The notes: generated from the letters alone by a model not told the origin. Shown: positions 24,923-34,502, counted from the stretch's first letter. The stretch is DNA of 64,000 nucleotides from Amycolatopsis sp. WQ 127309 (GCF_023023025.1 NZ_CP095481.1:3658001-3722000), one strand, 5' to 3'. A program made the numbers and translations.

Positions 24923-27151
24923 CTACCCGGTCAACCAGCCGAAAGCCCTTTCGGGGGTGACCGTCGGCTGCTTGTCGCCCGGTTTGCCGGGAACCGGTGG
25001 GGCGCTTGAGGTCGTCGACGACGGCGGTGGGGTTTTTGTCGGTTCGGGCTCGCTCGTCGCCGGCGGTGTGCTGGACGGGGTGTGCGACGGCTTGGGCTTC
25101 GACGGCGTCGTCGTGCCCGACGTAGCAGGCACAGTGGTCGTCGGCGTCGTCGGCGGCCGCGGGTCCTTCCCGCACCAGTGGTGCCAGCAGCCGAAGTCGA
25201 CGGTCACCGGTCCGGCCGACGCCTTGCCGAGCTGCGCGCCGATCGTGACCTGCCCGTCGTCGGGCCGGCCCTTGAGCCGCACCCACAGGTTGACGTGCTG
25301 GCCGGGCGCCACCGAGCCGGTCGTCGTGCAGCTCGCGCCGTCGGCGGTCGGCGTGCACGGGAAACCGCGCAGGCTCCACCACTGCCAGAGCGCGTGGTCG
25401 AAGGTGACTGTGACCGGCCGGGTCGTCTCGCCGGTGTTGCGGACGCGCACGTAGACCAGCGGGTTGCGGGTCCACGGGAACGCCGAAAGCCCGTCGCCCT
25501 GGGCTTCCAGGACCACGGCGTCCGGCGGCTGCTTCACGGTGACCTTGACGCTGACGGCGACGTTGATCTGCACGCCGGCGGTGACCGAGCCGGTCACCGT
25601 GCCGCCCGCGGCGTCCTCGTCGGCTTCGAGCCGGAAGTTGAGCGTGGCGCTCTGGCCGGGTTGCAGGCCGGCGCCCGTCTTGCACGTCACCGTGCCCTCA
25701 CCACCCGGGCAGTTGACCGAGATCGGGGCCGCCGCGTCCTGCGCGAACGCCAACGGCGCGCCGCCACCGCCCGACTCGACCGCGTGCACGCCCGGTGGCA
25801 GCTTCAGGGCGGCGACCACCGGCTCGGACACGCTGCCGCCGTCGTTGCGCACGGTGATCGGCAGGCTGACGGGCCCGGCGCCGGGCTGCAGCTCGACGCC
25901 GTCCGGCGGGGTCGTCGCGGACACCTTCGGCGGGGCCGGCGCGGGCGGCGCCGGTGTGGGCGCCGGTTCCGGAGCGGGGGTGGGCGCCGGCGGCGGCACG
26001 ACGGGTGCGGGCGGGGGCTCCACCGGCGGCGCGGCGGGCGGCAGCTGGCGGGGCCGGGGAGCGGGTGGCGCGGGCGGGGCCGGTTTCGGCGGTGCGGGCG
26101 GCACGACGGGCTGGACGATCGGCGGCGGCACCTGGGCCGCGGCGGGGATGTCCTGCGCCCCGCCCCCGGCCGTCAGCGCGATGACGACGGCCGCGACGAC
26201 CGCCGTCCCGGACGCGGCGACCCCGGCGAACTGGCGGGGGCCCGCGGCGGCGGCGCCGGCGGCCGCGCCGGCTTTGCCACCGGCGGCCGCACCGGCGGCG
26301 GCCGCACCGGCGGCGGCCGCGGTGGCCGCGCTCGCCTTGGCCGCGCCGATGGTCGCGAGGTAACCCAGCGCGGCACCGCCCAGGACGATCGGGGCGATGA
26401 TCGCGCGCAGGCCGCCGTTGACGTCGGCCAGCTCCGCGGCCAGCGCCCGGCAGTTGTCGCACTCGTCGAGGTGGCACTCCACCTGGGCGCGTTCCCGCTT
26501 GGACAGCCCGTCGCGCGTCCACGCGCCGAGCCGCTCGGCGCAGGCGCGGCAGCGTTCCTCGGCGTTCTCCTGCAGGTGGACCTGGAGGTACGCCTGCCGC
26601 AGGCCCTCACGGGCGCGGTAGGCGAGCGCGGAGACGCCGTTCGCGGTCAGTCCCAGCAGCGGCGCGACCTCGGCCGGGCTCTGCTGCTCGATCTCGGTGT
26701 GCCAGAGCACGGCCTGCCAGCGTTCGGGCAGCCGCGCGAACGCCTTCGCGGCCATCGTCCGCTCGAGCCCGGCGACGGCGGTGTCGGAGAACGGGACGGT
26801 CAGCGCCTCGGCCGCGGCCCCGCCGACCTCGCTCATGTCCTCGTTGAGGTCGACCCGGCGCTCCTTGCGCGTTCGGTCGTACGCAGTGTGGCGAAGGGCG
26901 GTCAGCAGGTACGCCCGGAAGGCGGTATCCGGTCCCTTGCCACCACGGAGCGTGTCCAGCACTTTCGCGAAGGCCTCGGACACCAGGTCGTCGGCCTCGG
27001 AGCTCGAGCGGGCCAGCTGACGAGCGAGGTTGTGCGCCGCGCCGGTGTGGCGTTCGTACAGACCGCCGTACGACGCGATCTTCCCGGCGCGGACCTCCGC
27101 GATCAGCTCGGCGTCACTCTTTCCGCTGAGATCGGCGGGAATGGTGGACAC
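24923..27151 (-). CDS. ECF sigma factor fused to anti-sigma zinc finger, membrane spans and exported region (ECF52-like)
   Basis: About 742 residues. Sigma region 2 (about 14-85, including DDLVSEAFAKVLDTL) and region 4 (about 138-190, LPERWQAVLWHTEIEQQSPA) are followed by an anti-sigma zinc finger (H227-x3-C231-x2-C234), hydrophobic segments near 248-270 and 315-340, a Pro-rich stalk and two immunoglobulin-like (CARDB-type) domains with four or more Cys. This matches the ECF52 architecture known from actinobacteria, where sensing outside the cell is built into the sigma factor. GTG 27151 is chosen over a longer frame because GAGGAG lies five bases upstream. Release of the sigma part presumably needs proteolysis. 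Confidence 0.85.
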   Translation of the reverse strand: MSTIPADLSGKSDAELIAEVRAGKIASYGGLYERHTGAAHNLARQLARSSSEADDLVSEAFAKVLDTLRGGKGPDTAFRAYLLTALRHTAYDRTRKERRVDLNEDMSEVGGAAAEALTVPFSDTAVAGLERTMAAKAFARLPERWQAVLWHTEIEQQSPAEVAPLLGLTANGVSALAYRAREGLRQAYLQVHLQENAEERCRACAERLGAWTRDGLSKRERAQVECHLDECDNCRALAAELADVNGGLRAIIAPIVLGGAALGYLATIGAAKASAATAAAAGAAAAGAAAGGKAGAAAGAAAAGPRQFAGVAASGTAVVAAVVIALTAGGGAQDIPAAAQVPPPIVQPVVPPAPPKPAPPAPPAPRPRQLPPAAPPVEPPPAPVVPPPAPTPAPEPAPTPAPPAPAPPKVSATTPPDGVELQPGAGPVSLPITVRNDGGSVSEPVVAALKLPPGVHAVESGGGGAPLAFAQDAAAPISVNCPGGEGTVTCKTGAGLQPGQSATLNFRLEADEDAAGGTVTGSVTAGVQINVAVSVKVTVKQPPDAVVLEAQGDGLSAFPWTRNPLVYVRVRNTGETTRPVTVTFDHALWQWWSLRGFPCTPTADGASCTTTGSVAPGQHVNLWVRLKGRPDDGQVTIGAQLGKASAGPVTVDFGCWHHWCGKDPRPPTTPTTTVPATSGTTTPSKPKPSHTPSSTPPATSEPEPTKTPPPSSTTSSAPPVPGKPGDKQPTVTPERAFGWLTG

Positions 27152-27329
27152 GGCACTCCTCGGTCGGCTAAGGCCTGGACCTGCCATTACAGGCGGGCCC
27201 GGGGCACGAGGCAAGTGTGACTGACCCACCCTGAGCGGTCACGTCGTGGTGGGGGTGAAGACACCGACGGCGCAAGAAAATCACCCGGCCTTCGCGAGCT
27301 TCGGGGAAAAGCTTCTTAACAAAACTGGT

Positions 27330-27352
27330 GAGTACGCCGTCACGGGGTACTC
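27330..27352. promoter_or_regulatory. Inverted repeat upstream of GGDEF-like gene
   Basis: GAGTAC (27330-27335) and GTACTC (27347-27352) are perfect arms around 11 bases. It lies about 70 bases upstream of the GTG start at 27421, in the 269-base gap between the divergent fusion sigma gene and this gene. The patch just before it is AT-rich (TTCTTAACAAAACTGG) and could hold a promoter. Nothing else was seen in the gap. Confidence 0.35.
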
Positions 27353-27420
27353 CGTCGACCGTCCTCATCGTGAAGCACCGAGCAAGATCGACACGGACCG
27401 GACGAAAGGGGCGGTGGCCT

Positions 27421-28269
27421 GTGGAAGTTCCGGCAACCGGTACGCGTTCCGGCCCCGGTGACGTTCCGTCCACCGCCGAGCGCGACCGCACCCTCCGCGC
27501 CCTGCGCGGCCGCTGGCGCACGGCGAGCCTCGCCGCGGGCTGGCGTTTCCCGAGCGACTGGGCGTTGCCCGAGGTCGACGCCGTCTGCGCGGCCGTGCTG
27601 ACCAAGGGCCGCGTCGAAGCCGCCGAAACCGCGCTGGCCGGGCTGGCCCGGGCCCGTGCGGCGGCCGGCGCGGGACTCGCCGAAACCCTCGCCGACCTGG
27701 CCGCGCTGCACGCGGTGCTCGACCACGTCGGTGACGGCTTCGTCTCACCGGACGTCGACGCCACGCCGTCCCGGCTGCTCCGGGTGACGGCGCTGGCCTG
27801 GGCGGACGTCGCCACCGACCAGCTCGTGCACACCGAGGTCACCGACCCGCTGACCGGCCTGCCCTCGGCCGCCTACCTGCGGACGCGGCTGGCCGAGCTC
27901 TACCAGGCCGCCGCGGCGCGCGAGCGGCCCGCGGCCGAGGAGCACATGCTGCTGGTCGTCTCGCTGGACCTCAGCACCGTCGCCGGCTTCCCGCGGCTGA
28001 CCGGGATGATCCTGGTCGCGGACGCCCTGCGGGCGGTGTTCGCCAGCGGGCAGAGCGTCGCCTCGCTCGGGCCGTCGGTCGTCGCCGCGCTCGTCCAGCG
28101 CGACGACAAGGTCGCGTCCCACGGCGTCGCGCTGAGGAGGGCGTTGCACGAACGGCTGTCGGTCGACGCGCAGCTGGCGGACGCCGGTCAGGCGCGCGTC
28201 TCGGCGGTGCGGTTGCCGGCCACCCACGAATCGGCCTGCGACCTGCTGGCGCGCCTCGCCAGGGTGTAG
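27421..28269 (+). CDS. Degenerate GGDEF-like protein
   Basis: About 282 residues from GTG 27421, with AAAGGGG about a dozen bases upstream. Residues 1-130 are helical with no known domain. After that TDPLTGLPSAAYLRTRLAELY matches the opening of a GGDEF domain, and VVSLDLSTVAGFP sits where the first metal Asp is expected. The signature itself is lost: LGPSVVAALVQRDD replaces (R/S)GGDEF. It cannot be an active diguanylate cyclase, but might bind GTP or act as a scaffold. No membrane span. It lies between the fusion sigma gene and the GT87 pair. Confidence 0.7.
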   Translation: MEVPATGTRSGPGDVPSTAERDRTLRALRGRWRTASLAAGWRFPSDWALPEVDAVCAAVLTKGRVEAAETALAGLARARAAAGAGLAETLADLAALHAVLDHVGDGFVSPDVDATPSRLLRVTALAWADVATDQLVHTEVTDPLTGLPSAAYLRTRLAELYQAAAARERPAAEEHMLLVVSLDLSTVAGFPRLTGMILVADALRAVFASGQSVASLGPSVVAALVQRDDKVASHGVALRRALHERLSVDAQLADAGQARVSAVRLPATHESACDLLARLARV

Positions 28270-28340
28270 AACACCCGGAAAGTCCGGTTCTGCCCGGACC
28301 CTTCTGACCTGGACCCGGGCCGCCATGATTTCCTGGTGCG

Positions 28341-29693
28341 GTGACCAGGACCGTATCCACCGACGTCGACGGCGAAGTCGCGGCCAGATCCGCGCACCGA
28401 TTGGCCCTGCGGAGGTCACTCGCCCGGCTGTCCGTGCGCCCGCGGTCGATCTTGATCCTGTCGGTGATCCCGCTGGTCGCGATCGGGTACGGCATCTGGG
28501 GCTGGCAGCACGACTGGGTGCTCGGCGTGGACAGCGCGGTCTACCGCGCGGGCGCGCTGACCCTGTTGCACGGCGACTCCCTCTACGACTCGAACACCCT
28601 CGCCAACGAGCCGTGGTGGGCGCTGCTGCCGTTCACCTACCCGCCGACGGCGGCGTTGATCTTCGTCCCGCTCGCGGCGTTCCCGACGCAGATCTCCTGG
28701 GGCCTGATCACCGCGATCTCGCTGGGCGCGATGGCCCTCTCGATCCGGATCGCGATCGGCGCCCTGCCCCGCCCGGCCGCCGACGGCCCGCGCTGGTGGG
28801 CCTCGCCCGCCCGCTCGACCATCGTGTTCTTCCTGGTCTTCCTCGGCCTCGAGCCGGTGTGGCGGACGATCTTCCTCGGCCAGATCAACCTGATCCTGAT
28901 GGCCATGATCCTGCTGGACATGCTGGTCATCGGCGCGCGCGGCAGTCGCTGGGGCGGCGTCCTGGTCGGCGTCGCGGCGGCGATCAAGCTCACGCCGCTG
29001 GTGTTCCTCGGCCATCTGTTCATCACCGGCCGCCGCAAGGACGCGCTGCGCGGCCTGGCGACGTTCGTGCTGCTCCAGGGCCTGATGTTCCTGATCAACG
29101 CGCACGACGCGGCCAAGTACTGGACCATCACGCTGCCCGACACCGGCCGGATCGGGCCGGTGCACTGGGCCGGCAACCAGTCGCTGAACGCGCTGATGAA
29201 CCGGGCCACCGACCTCGCGCCGTGGGCGTCCAAGGCGGCCATGGGCATCGGCTTCCTGCTCGCCATCCCGGCCCTGTGGCTGCTCATCCGGTTCCACCGC
29301 AAGGGCCAGGCGCTGGCCGCGCTGCTCGTCACGGCGTTCTGGACCCTGCTGATCTCGCCGATCTCGTGGACCCACCACTGGGTGTGGGTGGTCCCGCTGA
29401 TCGTGCTGCTGGTGTCGCGGCTGCCGAAGACGACCCCGGCGACGGCGTGGAAGCGCTGGGTGGGGACGTTCCTCGCGGCGTTCGTGTTCGTCAGCTGCGT
29501 GCTGCTGATCCTGCCCAACGGGCGCAACGTCGAGCTGCACTGGACGGTCTGGCAGAACGTGCTGGGCGACGCGTACATCCTGATGCCGGTGGTGCTCGCG
29601 CTGGCGCTGGCGCTGCGCTGGGGCCTGCAGCGGCGGGCCCGGAAGAAGAAGGCGGCGGCCGGCGAGCATGTCGACGTCCCCACCGGCGTCTGA
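28341..29693 (+). CDS. GT87-family membrane mannosyltransferase (copy 1)
   Basis: 450 residues, GTG start, ten or more membrane spans. The GT87 motif near the start of the first loop is VDSAVYRAGALTLLHGDSLYD, with PFTYPPTAAL after it and IFLGQINLILMAMILLD, VAAAIKLTPLVFL and PISWTHHWVW further on. GT87 enzymes (PimE, Rv2181) add alpha-1,2 mannose from polyprenyl-phosphate-mannose on the outer face of the membrane, for PIMs, lipomannan or arabinomannan. Its end overlaps the next gene by 26 bases. Confidence 0.88.
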   Translation: MTRTVSTDVDGEVAARSAHRLALRRSLARLSVRPRSILILSVIPLVAIGYGIWGWQHDWVLGVDSAVYRAGALTLLHGDSLYDSNTLANEPWWALLPFTYPPTAALIFVPLAAFPTQISWGLITAISLGAMALSIRIAIGALPRPAADGPRWWASPARSTIVFFLVFLGLEPVWRTIFLGQINLILMAMILLDMLVIGARGSRWGGVLVGVAAAIKLTPLVFLGHLFITGRRKDALRGLATFVLLQGLMFLINAHDAAKYWTITLPDTGRIGPVHWAGNQSLNALMNRATDLAPWASKAAMGIGFLLAIPALWLLIRFHRKGQALAALLVTAFWTLLISPISWTHHWVWVVPLIVLLVSRLPKTTPATAWKRWVGTFLAAFVFVSCVLLILPNGRNVELHWTVWQNVLGDAYILMPVVLALALALRWGLQRRARKKKAAAGEHVDVPTGV

Positions 29694-30876
29694 GGCCCGC
29701 ACCGGCCGCGTCCTCGCCGGGGTCCTCGCACTCGTCGTCCTCGCTTTCGGGGTCCTCGCCTGGCTGGCCGGGTGGCACCTGGGCGCGGACAGCGCCGTGT
29801 ACCGCGCCGGCGCGCTGACGCTGGTCCACGGCGACCCGCTCTACACCCGCGATGTGCTGACGGCGCTGCCCGACTGGGTGCGGTTGCCGTTCACCTACAC
29901 CCCGGCCGCCGCGCCGCTCTTCCTGCCGTTCGCGCTCGTGCCGTCCGGCCTGGTCTGGGGCGTGATCGCGTTTTTGTCGGTGGTCGCCCTTATGGTCGTG
30001 ATCACGGTGGTTTCGTCGTCGCCGGGGCGCTCACCCGCGTGGTGGGCGCTGCCGGCGGGAACGGCCGCCGCTCTGGCGCTGGAACCGGTGTGGAAGACGC
30101 TGTTCCTGGGCCAGATCAACTTGATACTGATGGCGTTCGTGGTGCTGGACGTCCTGGTGCTCGCGGCGCGGCGGTCGCGCTGGGCGGGCGTGCTGATCGG
30201 CGTGGCGGCGGCGATCAAGCTCACCCCGCTGATCTTCGTGCCGCACCTGTTCTTCACCGGCCGGTGGAAGGACGGGCTGCGCGCGCTGGGCACGTTCGTC
30301 GCGCTGGAAGCGGTGATGTTCGCGGTCATCCCGGTCGACGCGCTGCGGTTCTGGCGGGATTCGGCGACCGACCCGAGCCGGGTCGGGTCGGTGCACTGGA
30401 TCTTCAACCAGTCGCTCAACGGGCTGGTCAGCCGGGCTTCGGAGCTCGCGCCCTGGTCGCTGGCGGTGGCGGTCGGGGTGGCGGCGGTGCTGGCCGTGCC
30501 CGCGGTGTGGCTGGTGGTGCGGCTGCACCGGCGCGGTGAGAGCGCGGCGGCCCTGCTGGTGACGGCGTTCTACGGGCTGCTGCTGTCGCCGGTGTCGTGG
30601 TCGCACCACTGGGTCTGGTGCGTGCCCTTGATCACGCTGCTGCTGGTGAAGGGCCGCCGCTGGGCCGCGGCGGCCGTCGCGGTGCTGTTCGCCTCGCAGA
30701 TCGTGATGCTCGTGCCCAACGGCGGTGACACGGAGTTCGGCTGGGGCCTGGGCCTTTCGGTCCTCGGCAACGCCTACGTCCTCGCGGCGGCGGCGGGGAT
30801 CCTCGGGCTCGCGGCGCGTGAGCTACGGCTGGTCCGGCGGTCACCGCAGGTGGTCACCGCTTGCCAAGCCGGCTGA
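29668..30876 (+). CDS. GT87-family membrane mannosyltransferase (copy 2)
   Basis: 402 residues, paralog of the gene before it: ADSAVYRAGALTLVHGDPLYT, LPFTYTPAAAPL, LFLGQINLILMAFVVLD, VAAAIKLTPLIFV and PVSWSHHWVW align along their length. Start ATG 29668 lies inside the end of copy 1, so translation is coupled. It lacks the cytoplasmic N-terminal extension of copy 1 (about 35 residues). The pair probably adds successive mannoses, or one has a new acceptor. The next gene, purK, is 102 bases away. Confidence 0.88.
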   Translation: MSTSPPASEARTGRVLAGVLALVVLAFGVLAWLAGWHLGADSAVYRAGALTLVHGDPLYTRDVLTALPDWVRLPFTYTPAAAPLFLPFALVPSGLVWGVIAFLSVVALMVVITVVSSSPGRSPAWWALPAGTAAALALEPVWKTLFLGQINLILMAFVVLDVLVLAARRSRWAGVLIGVAAAIKLTPLIFVPHLFFTGRWKDGLRALGTFVALEAVMFAVIPVDALRFWRDSATDPSRVGSVHWIFNQSLNGLVSRASELAPWSLAVAVGVAAVLAVPAVWLVVRLHRRGESAAALLVTAFYGLLLSPVSWSHHWVWCVPLITLLLVKGRRWAAAAVAVLFASQIVMLVPNGGDTEFGWGLGLSVLGNAYVLAAAAGILGLAARELRLVRRSPQVVTACQAG

Positions 30877-30978
30877 AAGCAGGCGGACACGGTCCGGAAC
30901 CGGCCTGCTCACCGGCGCCCTTTCCGCCGTGACTGCCAGCCGGATTGGCAAATGTCGACACAGTAGTCTGGTGTCGCT

Positions 30979-32163
30979 ATGGATAAACACACCGGTCTGC
31001 CCGTCGTGGGCATGGTGGGCGGCGGGCAGCTCGCCCGGATGACCCACCAGGCGGCGATCTCCCTCGGTCAGTCACTGCGCGTCCTCGCCGCGGGCGAGAA
31101 CGAGTCCGCCGGGCTCGTCGCCGGCGACGTCGTGCAGGGCCACCACACCGATCTCGAGGCGCTGCGGGCGTTCGCGGCCTCGGTCGACGTGCTGACGTTC
31201 GACCACGAGCACGTGCCGGGTGAGCACCTGCTGACGCTGGCGATGGAGGGTTACGTCGTCCGGCCGGCGCCGGCCGCGCTGGGCTTCGCGCAGAACAAGC
31301 TGGTGATGCGCGAGATGATGGCCGGCATGGGCGTGCCGGGCCCCGCCTTCGCCGAAGTGTCCACTGTGGACGACGTGCTGGCGTTCGGCGGCGAGCACGG
31401 CTGGCCCGTGGTGCTCAAGGCGTCCACCGGCGGTTACGACGGCCGCGGCGTCTGGATGCTCGACACCGCGCAGCAGGCGCGCGAGACCGTGCCGGAACTC
31501 CTGGCGGCGGGCACGCCGCTGCTGGTCGAGGAGAAGGTGGCGATGCGGCGGGAGCTGGCCGCGCTCGTCGCCCGCTCGCCCTTCGGCCAGGGCGCGGCGT
31601 ACCCCGTGGTCGAGACGGTGCAGACCGGCGGCATCAACACCGAGGTCCTCGCGCCGGCGCCGGGGCTTTCGGACGCCCGGGTCCACGAGGCGCAGGACCT
31701 CGCGCTGCGTGTCGCGTCGACGCTGGACGTCACCGGCCTGCTGGCGGTCGAGCTGTTCGAGACCGACACCGGGCTGCTGGTCAACGAGCTCGCGATGCGC
31801 CCGCACAACTCCGGGCACTGGACGATGGACGGCTCGCGCACCTCGCAGTTCGAGCAGCACCTGCGGGCGGTGCTCGACTACCCGCTGGGCCGCACCGACA
31901 TGGTCGCGCCCGCGTGCGTGATGGCGAACGTGCTGGGCGCGTCGGTGCTGCCCGAGATGGGGCCGGACGAGCGGCTGCACCACCTCTTCGCGCGGTACCC
32001 GGAGGCGCGGGTGCACCTCTACGGCAAGCAGGAGCGGCCGGGCCGCAAGCTCGGGCACGTCAACTTCACCGGCGAGCGCCTGGACGACCTGCGCAACCGC
32101 GCGCTGCTCTCGGCGCACTGGCTGTCCCACGCCGTCTGGCTCGACGGCCACGAGATCCACTAG
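30979..32163 (+). CDS. purK: N5-carboxyaminoimidazole ribonucleotide synthase PurK
   Basis: 394 residues of the ATP-grasp family. [14 protein letters not shown] is the N-terminal Rossmann-like motif; [14 protein letters not shown] and [19 protein letters not shown] with [13 protein letters not shown] are ATP-grasp signatures. It makes N5-CAIR from AIR, ATP and bicarbonate in purine synthesis; PurE converts the product to CAIR. purE starts ten bases downstream. A direct repeat-free gap of 102 bases precedes it, holding TGCCA-n7-TGGCA. Confidence 0.95.
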   Translation: MDKHTGLPVVGMVGGGQLARMTHQAAISLGQSLRVLAAGENESAGLVAGDVVQGHHTDLEALRAFAASVDVLTFDHEHVPGEHLLTLAMEGYVVRPAPAALGFAQNKLVMREMMAGMGVPGPAFAEVSTVDDVLAFGGEHGWPVVLKASTGGYDGRGVWMLDTAQQARETVPELLAAGTPLLVEEKVAMRRELAALVARSPFGQGAAYPVVETVQTGGINTEVLAPAPGLSDARVHEAQDLALRVASTLDVTGLLAVELFETDTGLLVNELAMRPHNSGHWTMDGSRTSQFEQHLRAVLDYPLGRTDMVAPACVMANVLGASVLPEMGPDERLHHLFARYPEARVHLYGKQERPGRKLGHVNFTGERLDDLRNRALLSAHWLSHAVWLDGHEIH

Positions 32164-32173
32164 GAGAACAGCT

Positions 32174-32671
32174 ATGGCGCCGCAGGTGGGCGTGATCATG
32201 GGCAGCGACTCGGACTGGCCGGTGCTGGAAGCGGCCGGCGCGGCGCTCGACGAGTTCGGCGTCGGCTACGAGGTCGGCGTCTACTCGGCGCACCGCACCC
32301 CGCAGCGCATGCTGGACTACGCGACGTCGGCGGTGGCGCGCGGTATCCGGGTGATCATCGCGGGCGCGGGCGGCGCGGCCCACCTCCCGGGCATGGTCGC
32401 CTCGGCGACCGTCCTCCCGGTGATCGGCGTCCCCGTGCCGCTGAAGTACCTGGACGGCCTGGACTCGCTGCTGTCGATCGTCCAGATGCCGGCGGGCGTC
32501 CCGGTGGCCACGGTCTCGGTCGGCGGCGCGCGCAACGCGGGCCTGCTGGCGGTCCGCATCCTGGCCGCGTCCGACGAGGGCCTGCGGTCGAAGATGACGC
32601 AGTTCCAGCTGGACCTGGAGAAGCTGGTCCTGGACAAGGACGCGGCCCTGCGCGCGAAGGCCGGCCACTAG
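32174..32671 (+). CDS. purE: N5-carboxyaminoimidazole ribonucleotide mutase PurE
   Basis: 165 residues. [17 protein letters not shown] (substrate phosphate site), [17 protein letters not shown] (catalytic His) and [16 protein letters not shown] are the class I PurE signatures. It interconverts N5-CAIR and CAIR. The ribosome binding site AGGAG lies seven bases ahead of the start, ten bases after the purK stop. It ends against a convergent SDR gene. Confidence 0.95.
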   Translation: MAPQVGVIMGSDSDWPVLEAAGAALDEFGVGYEVGVYSAHRTPQRMLDYATSAVARGIRVIIAGAGGAAHLPGMVASATVLPVIGVPVPLKYLDGLDSLLSIVQMPAGVPVATVSVGGARNAGLLAVRILAASDEGLRSKMTQFQLDLEKLVLDKDAALRAKAGH

Positions 32672-32686
32672 CCGGTCACTCGCCGG

Positions 32687-33391
32687 TCACCAGGGCACGG
32701 TCTCGCCGTTGCGGTCCAGGAACTCGAGGCCCGGCTTGCCGCGCTTCGCCAGGAGCACGTCGACGACCAGCGGGACGGTCTCCTCCATGGTGAACGGCGC
32801 GTCCGGCCCGCCGAGGGCCGTGCGGATCCAGCCGGGGGCGATGACGACGAGCGCGCGCTCGGCCTCGGCCGGGCGGGCCGCGAAGCTGCGCATGAACATG
32901 TTCAGCGCGGCCTTGCTGCTGCGGTAGACCTCGCGCGAGCCGGCGGTGTTGTTCGCGATGCTGCCCTGGCCGGACGACATCGCGCCGATGAGCCCGTCCG
33001 GCGGCACGAGGTCCCGGAGCGCCTCGACGACGCGCATCGGGCTGAGCGCGTTGGTGACCATCACGTCGACGAAGTCGGCGGTGGAGACCTCGCCGACCGG
33101 CGTCTGCGGGTTGTTGGTCGTCCCGGCGTTGACGAAGAGCACGTCGAGCCGCCGGTGCGCGAGCCGCTCGTGCAGCGGCGGCAGCTGGCCGGGTTCGGTG
33201 ATGTCGAGGTGCTCGACCTCGACGCGCCCGCCGGAGCGGTCCGCCAGGTCGTGCAGGGGCGTGCGGGCGGTCGTGTCCCGGACGGTGCCGATGACGTGCC
33301 ACCCGCGGTCGAAGAGCTCGGTGGCGATCGCGTGGCCGAGGCCGCGGGACGCGCCGACGACGAGGGCGGTGGGTTCAGTGGGTTCGGTCAT
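32687..33391 (-). CDS. Short-chain dehydrogenase/reductase
   Basis: 234 residues. TALVVGASRGLGHAIATELF is the cofactor motif, VLFVNAGTTN is NNAG-like, and the catalytic Tyr-Lys is VYRSSKAALNMFMRS; VVIAPGWIRTALGG follows. Start ATG 33391 has AAGGAGA five bases upstream. It lies between purE and the Lrp regulator, with no clear functional link; the regulator at 33492 is divergent and could control it. Substrate unknown. Confidence 0.87.
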   Translation of the reverse strand: MTEPTEPTALVVGASRGLGHAIATELFDRGWHVIGTVRDTTARTPLHDLADRSGGRVEVEHLDITEPGQLPPLHERLAHRRLDVLFVNAGTTNNPQTPVGEVSTADFVDVMVTNALSPMRVVEALRDLVPPDGLIGAMSSGQGSIANNTAGSREVYRSSKAALNMFMRSFAARPAEAERALVVIAPGWIRTALGGPDAPFTMEETVPLVVDVLLAKRGKPGLEFLDRNGETVPW

Positions 33392-33491
33392 TCCGTCTCC
33401 TTCGGTTCGGCTTCCAGTCTCACCGCGATGACGTCTTCACAGCGCGTTCATCGGGGTGATTTGTAGGATTGCCTCGACAGGAGGAGCGTTG

Positions 33492-34502
33492 ATGGCCGAA
33501 TCCGTCGCCGCGTTGCCGGAAGATGTGCGTCTCCTGCGGGCGCTGCAGATAGCTCCGCGGGCGTCGTTCGCCGCGATCGCCGAGGCGCTCGGGCTCACCG
33601 AAGCCGCGGTCGGCCGGCGTTACCGGCGGCTGCGGGCCGACGGCATCGTCCGGGTGGCGGGCATCGTCGACCCGGGCGCGCTGGGGCAGAGCAAGTGGCT
33701 GGTGCGGTTGCGCTGCCGTCCGGGCAGCGTCGCGGCCATCGCCGACGCGCTCGCGAAGCGCGAGGACGTCAGCTGGGTGGCGCTGTGCGCCGCGGGGGCC
33801 GAGATCACCTGCGCGGTCCGGTCCCGCACCCGGGAACAGCGTGACGACCTGCTCGGCAGGCAGCTCCCGCGCACGGCGGCCGTCCTGGACATCCAGGCGG
33901 CCGCGATGCTGCGCCAGTTCATGGGCGGCCGCGGCCACTACTGGGCCGCCTTGCGCGGCACGCTGACGCCGGAGCAGGAGGCCGCGCTGGGGGCCGTCGG
34001 CGAGCCGTTCACGGAGGCCCCGGTCGTGGCCCGCGAGCCGGTGCGCCTCACGCCCGGGGACGAGCGGTTGCTCGCCGTGCTGGCCGAGGACGGCCGCGCG
34101 AGCCTGGTCGACCTGGCCGCGGCGGCGGACCTCACGCCCGGGCGCGCGTCACGCCGCTTACAGATGCTGCTGGAGCGCCGGGCCGTCCACATCGACGTCG
34201 AGCTCGCCGCGACGGCGCTGGGCTACCACGCGGGAGCGAACCTCTGGCTGCGCGTGCACCCGTCGGCGGTCAAGACCCTGGGCCGCGCCCTGGCCCGGCT
34301 GCCGGAGATCGCCTTCGCCGCGGCGGTGACCGGCCCGCACAACCTCCACGCGGTCGCGCACTGCCGGGACCTGGACGAACTGTTCGAGTTCACCTCCGAC
34401 CAGATCGGCTCCCTGCCGGGCCTGCAGAGCATGGAGGTCTCCCCGCTGCTCAGGCACGTGAAGCAGGCGGCCACCCACCTCTCCGGCGACCGCCTGGCCT
34501 GA
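33492..34502 (+). CDS. Lrp/AsnC-type regulator with two HTH-RAM units
   Basis: 336 residues made of two Lrp units: HTH 1 (FAAIAEALGLTEAAVGRRYRRL, about 30-51) with one RAM-like domain, then HTH 2 (LVDLAAAADLTPGRASRRLQML, about 204-225) with a second. Single-unit Lrp proteins are about 150 residues, so this is the tandem-fused form found in actinobacteria. GGAGG lies eight bases before ATG 33492. It is divergent from the SDR gene, in a 100-base gap, and may regulate it. Ligand not known. Confidence 0.88.
   Translation: MAESVAALPEDVRLLRALQIAPRASFAAIAEALGLTEAAVGRRYRRLRADGIVRVAGIVDPGALGQSKWLVRLRCRPGSVAAIADALAKREDVSWVALCAAGAEITCAVRSRTREQRDDLLGRQLPRTAAVLDIQAAAMLRQFMGGRGHYWAALRGTLTPEQEAALGAVGEPFTEAPVVAREPVRLTPGDERLLAVLAEDGRASLVDLAAAADLTPGRASRRLQMLLERRAVHIDVELAATALGYHAGANLWLRVHPSAVKTLGRALARLPEIAFAAAVTGPHNLHAVAHCRDLDELFEFTSDQIGSLPGLQSMEVSPLLRHVKQAATHLSGDRLA

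Noticed and set aside
28270..28340. GTCCGG/CCGGAC hairpin before the first GT87 gene
   Set aside because: Arms are six GC-rich bases, short for this composition; noted but not called a terminator.
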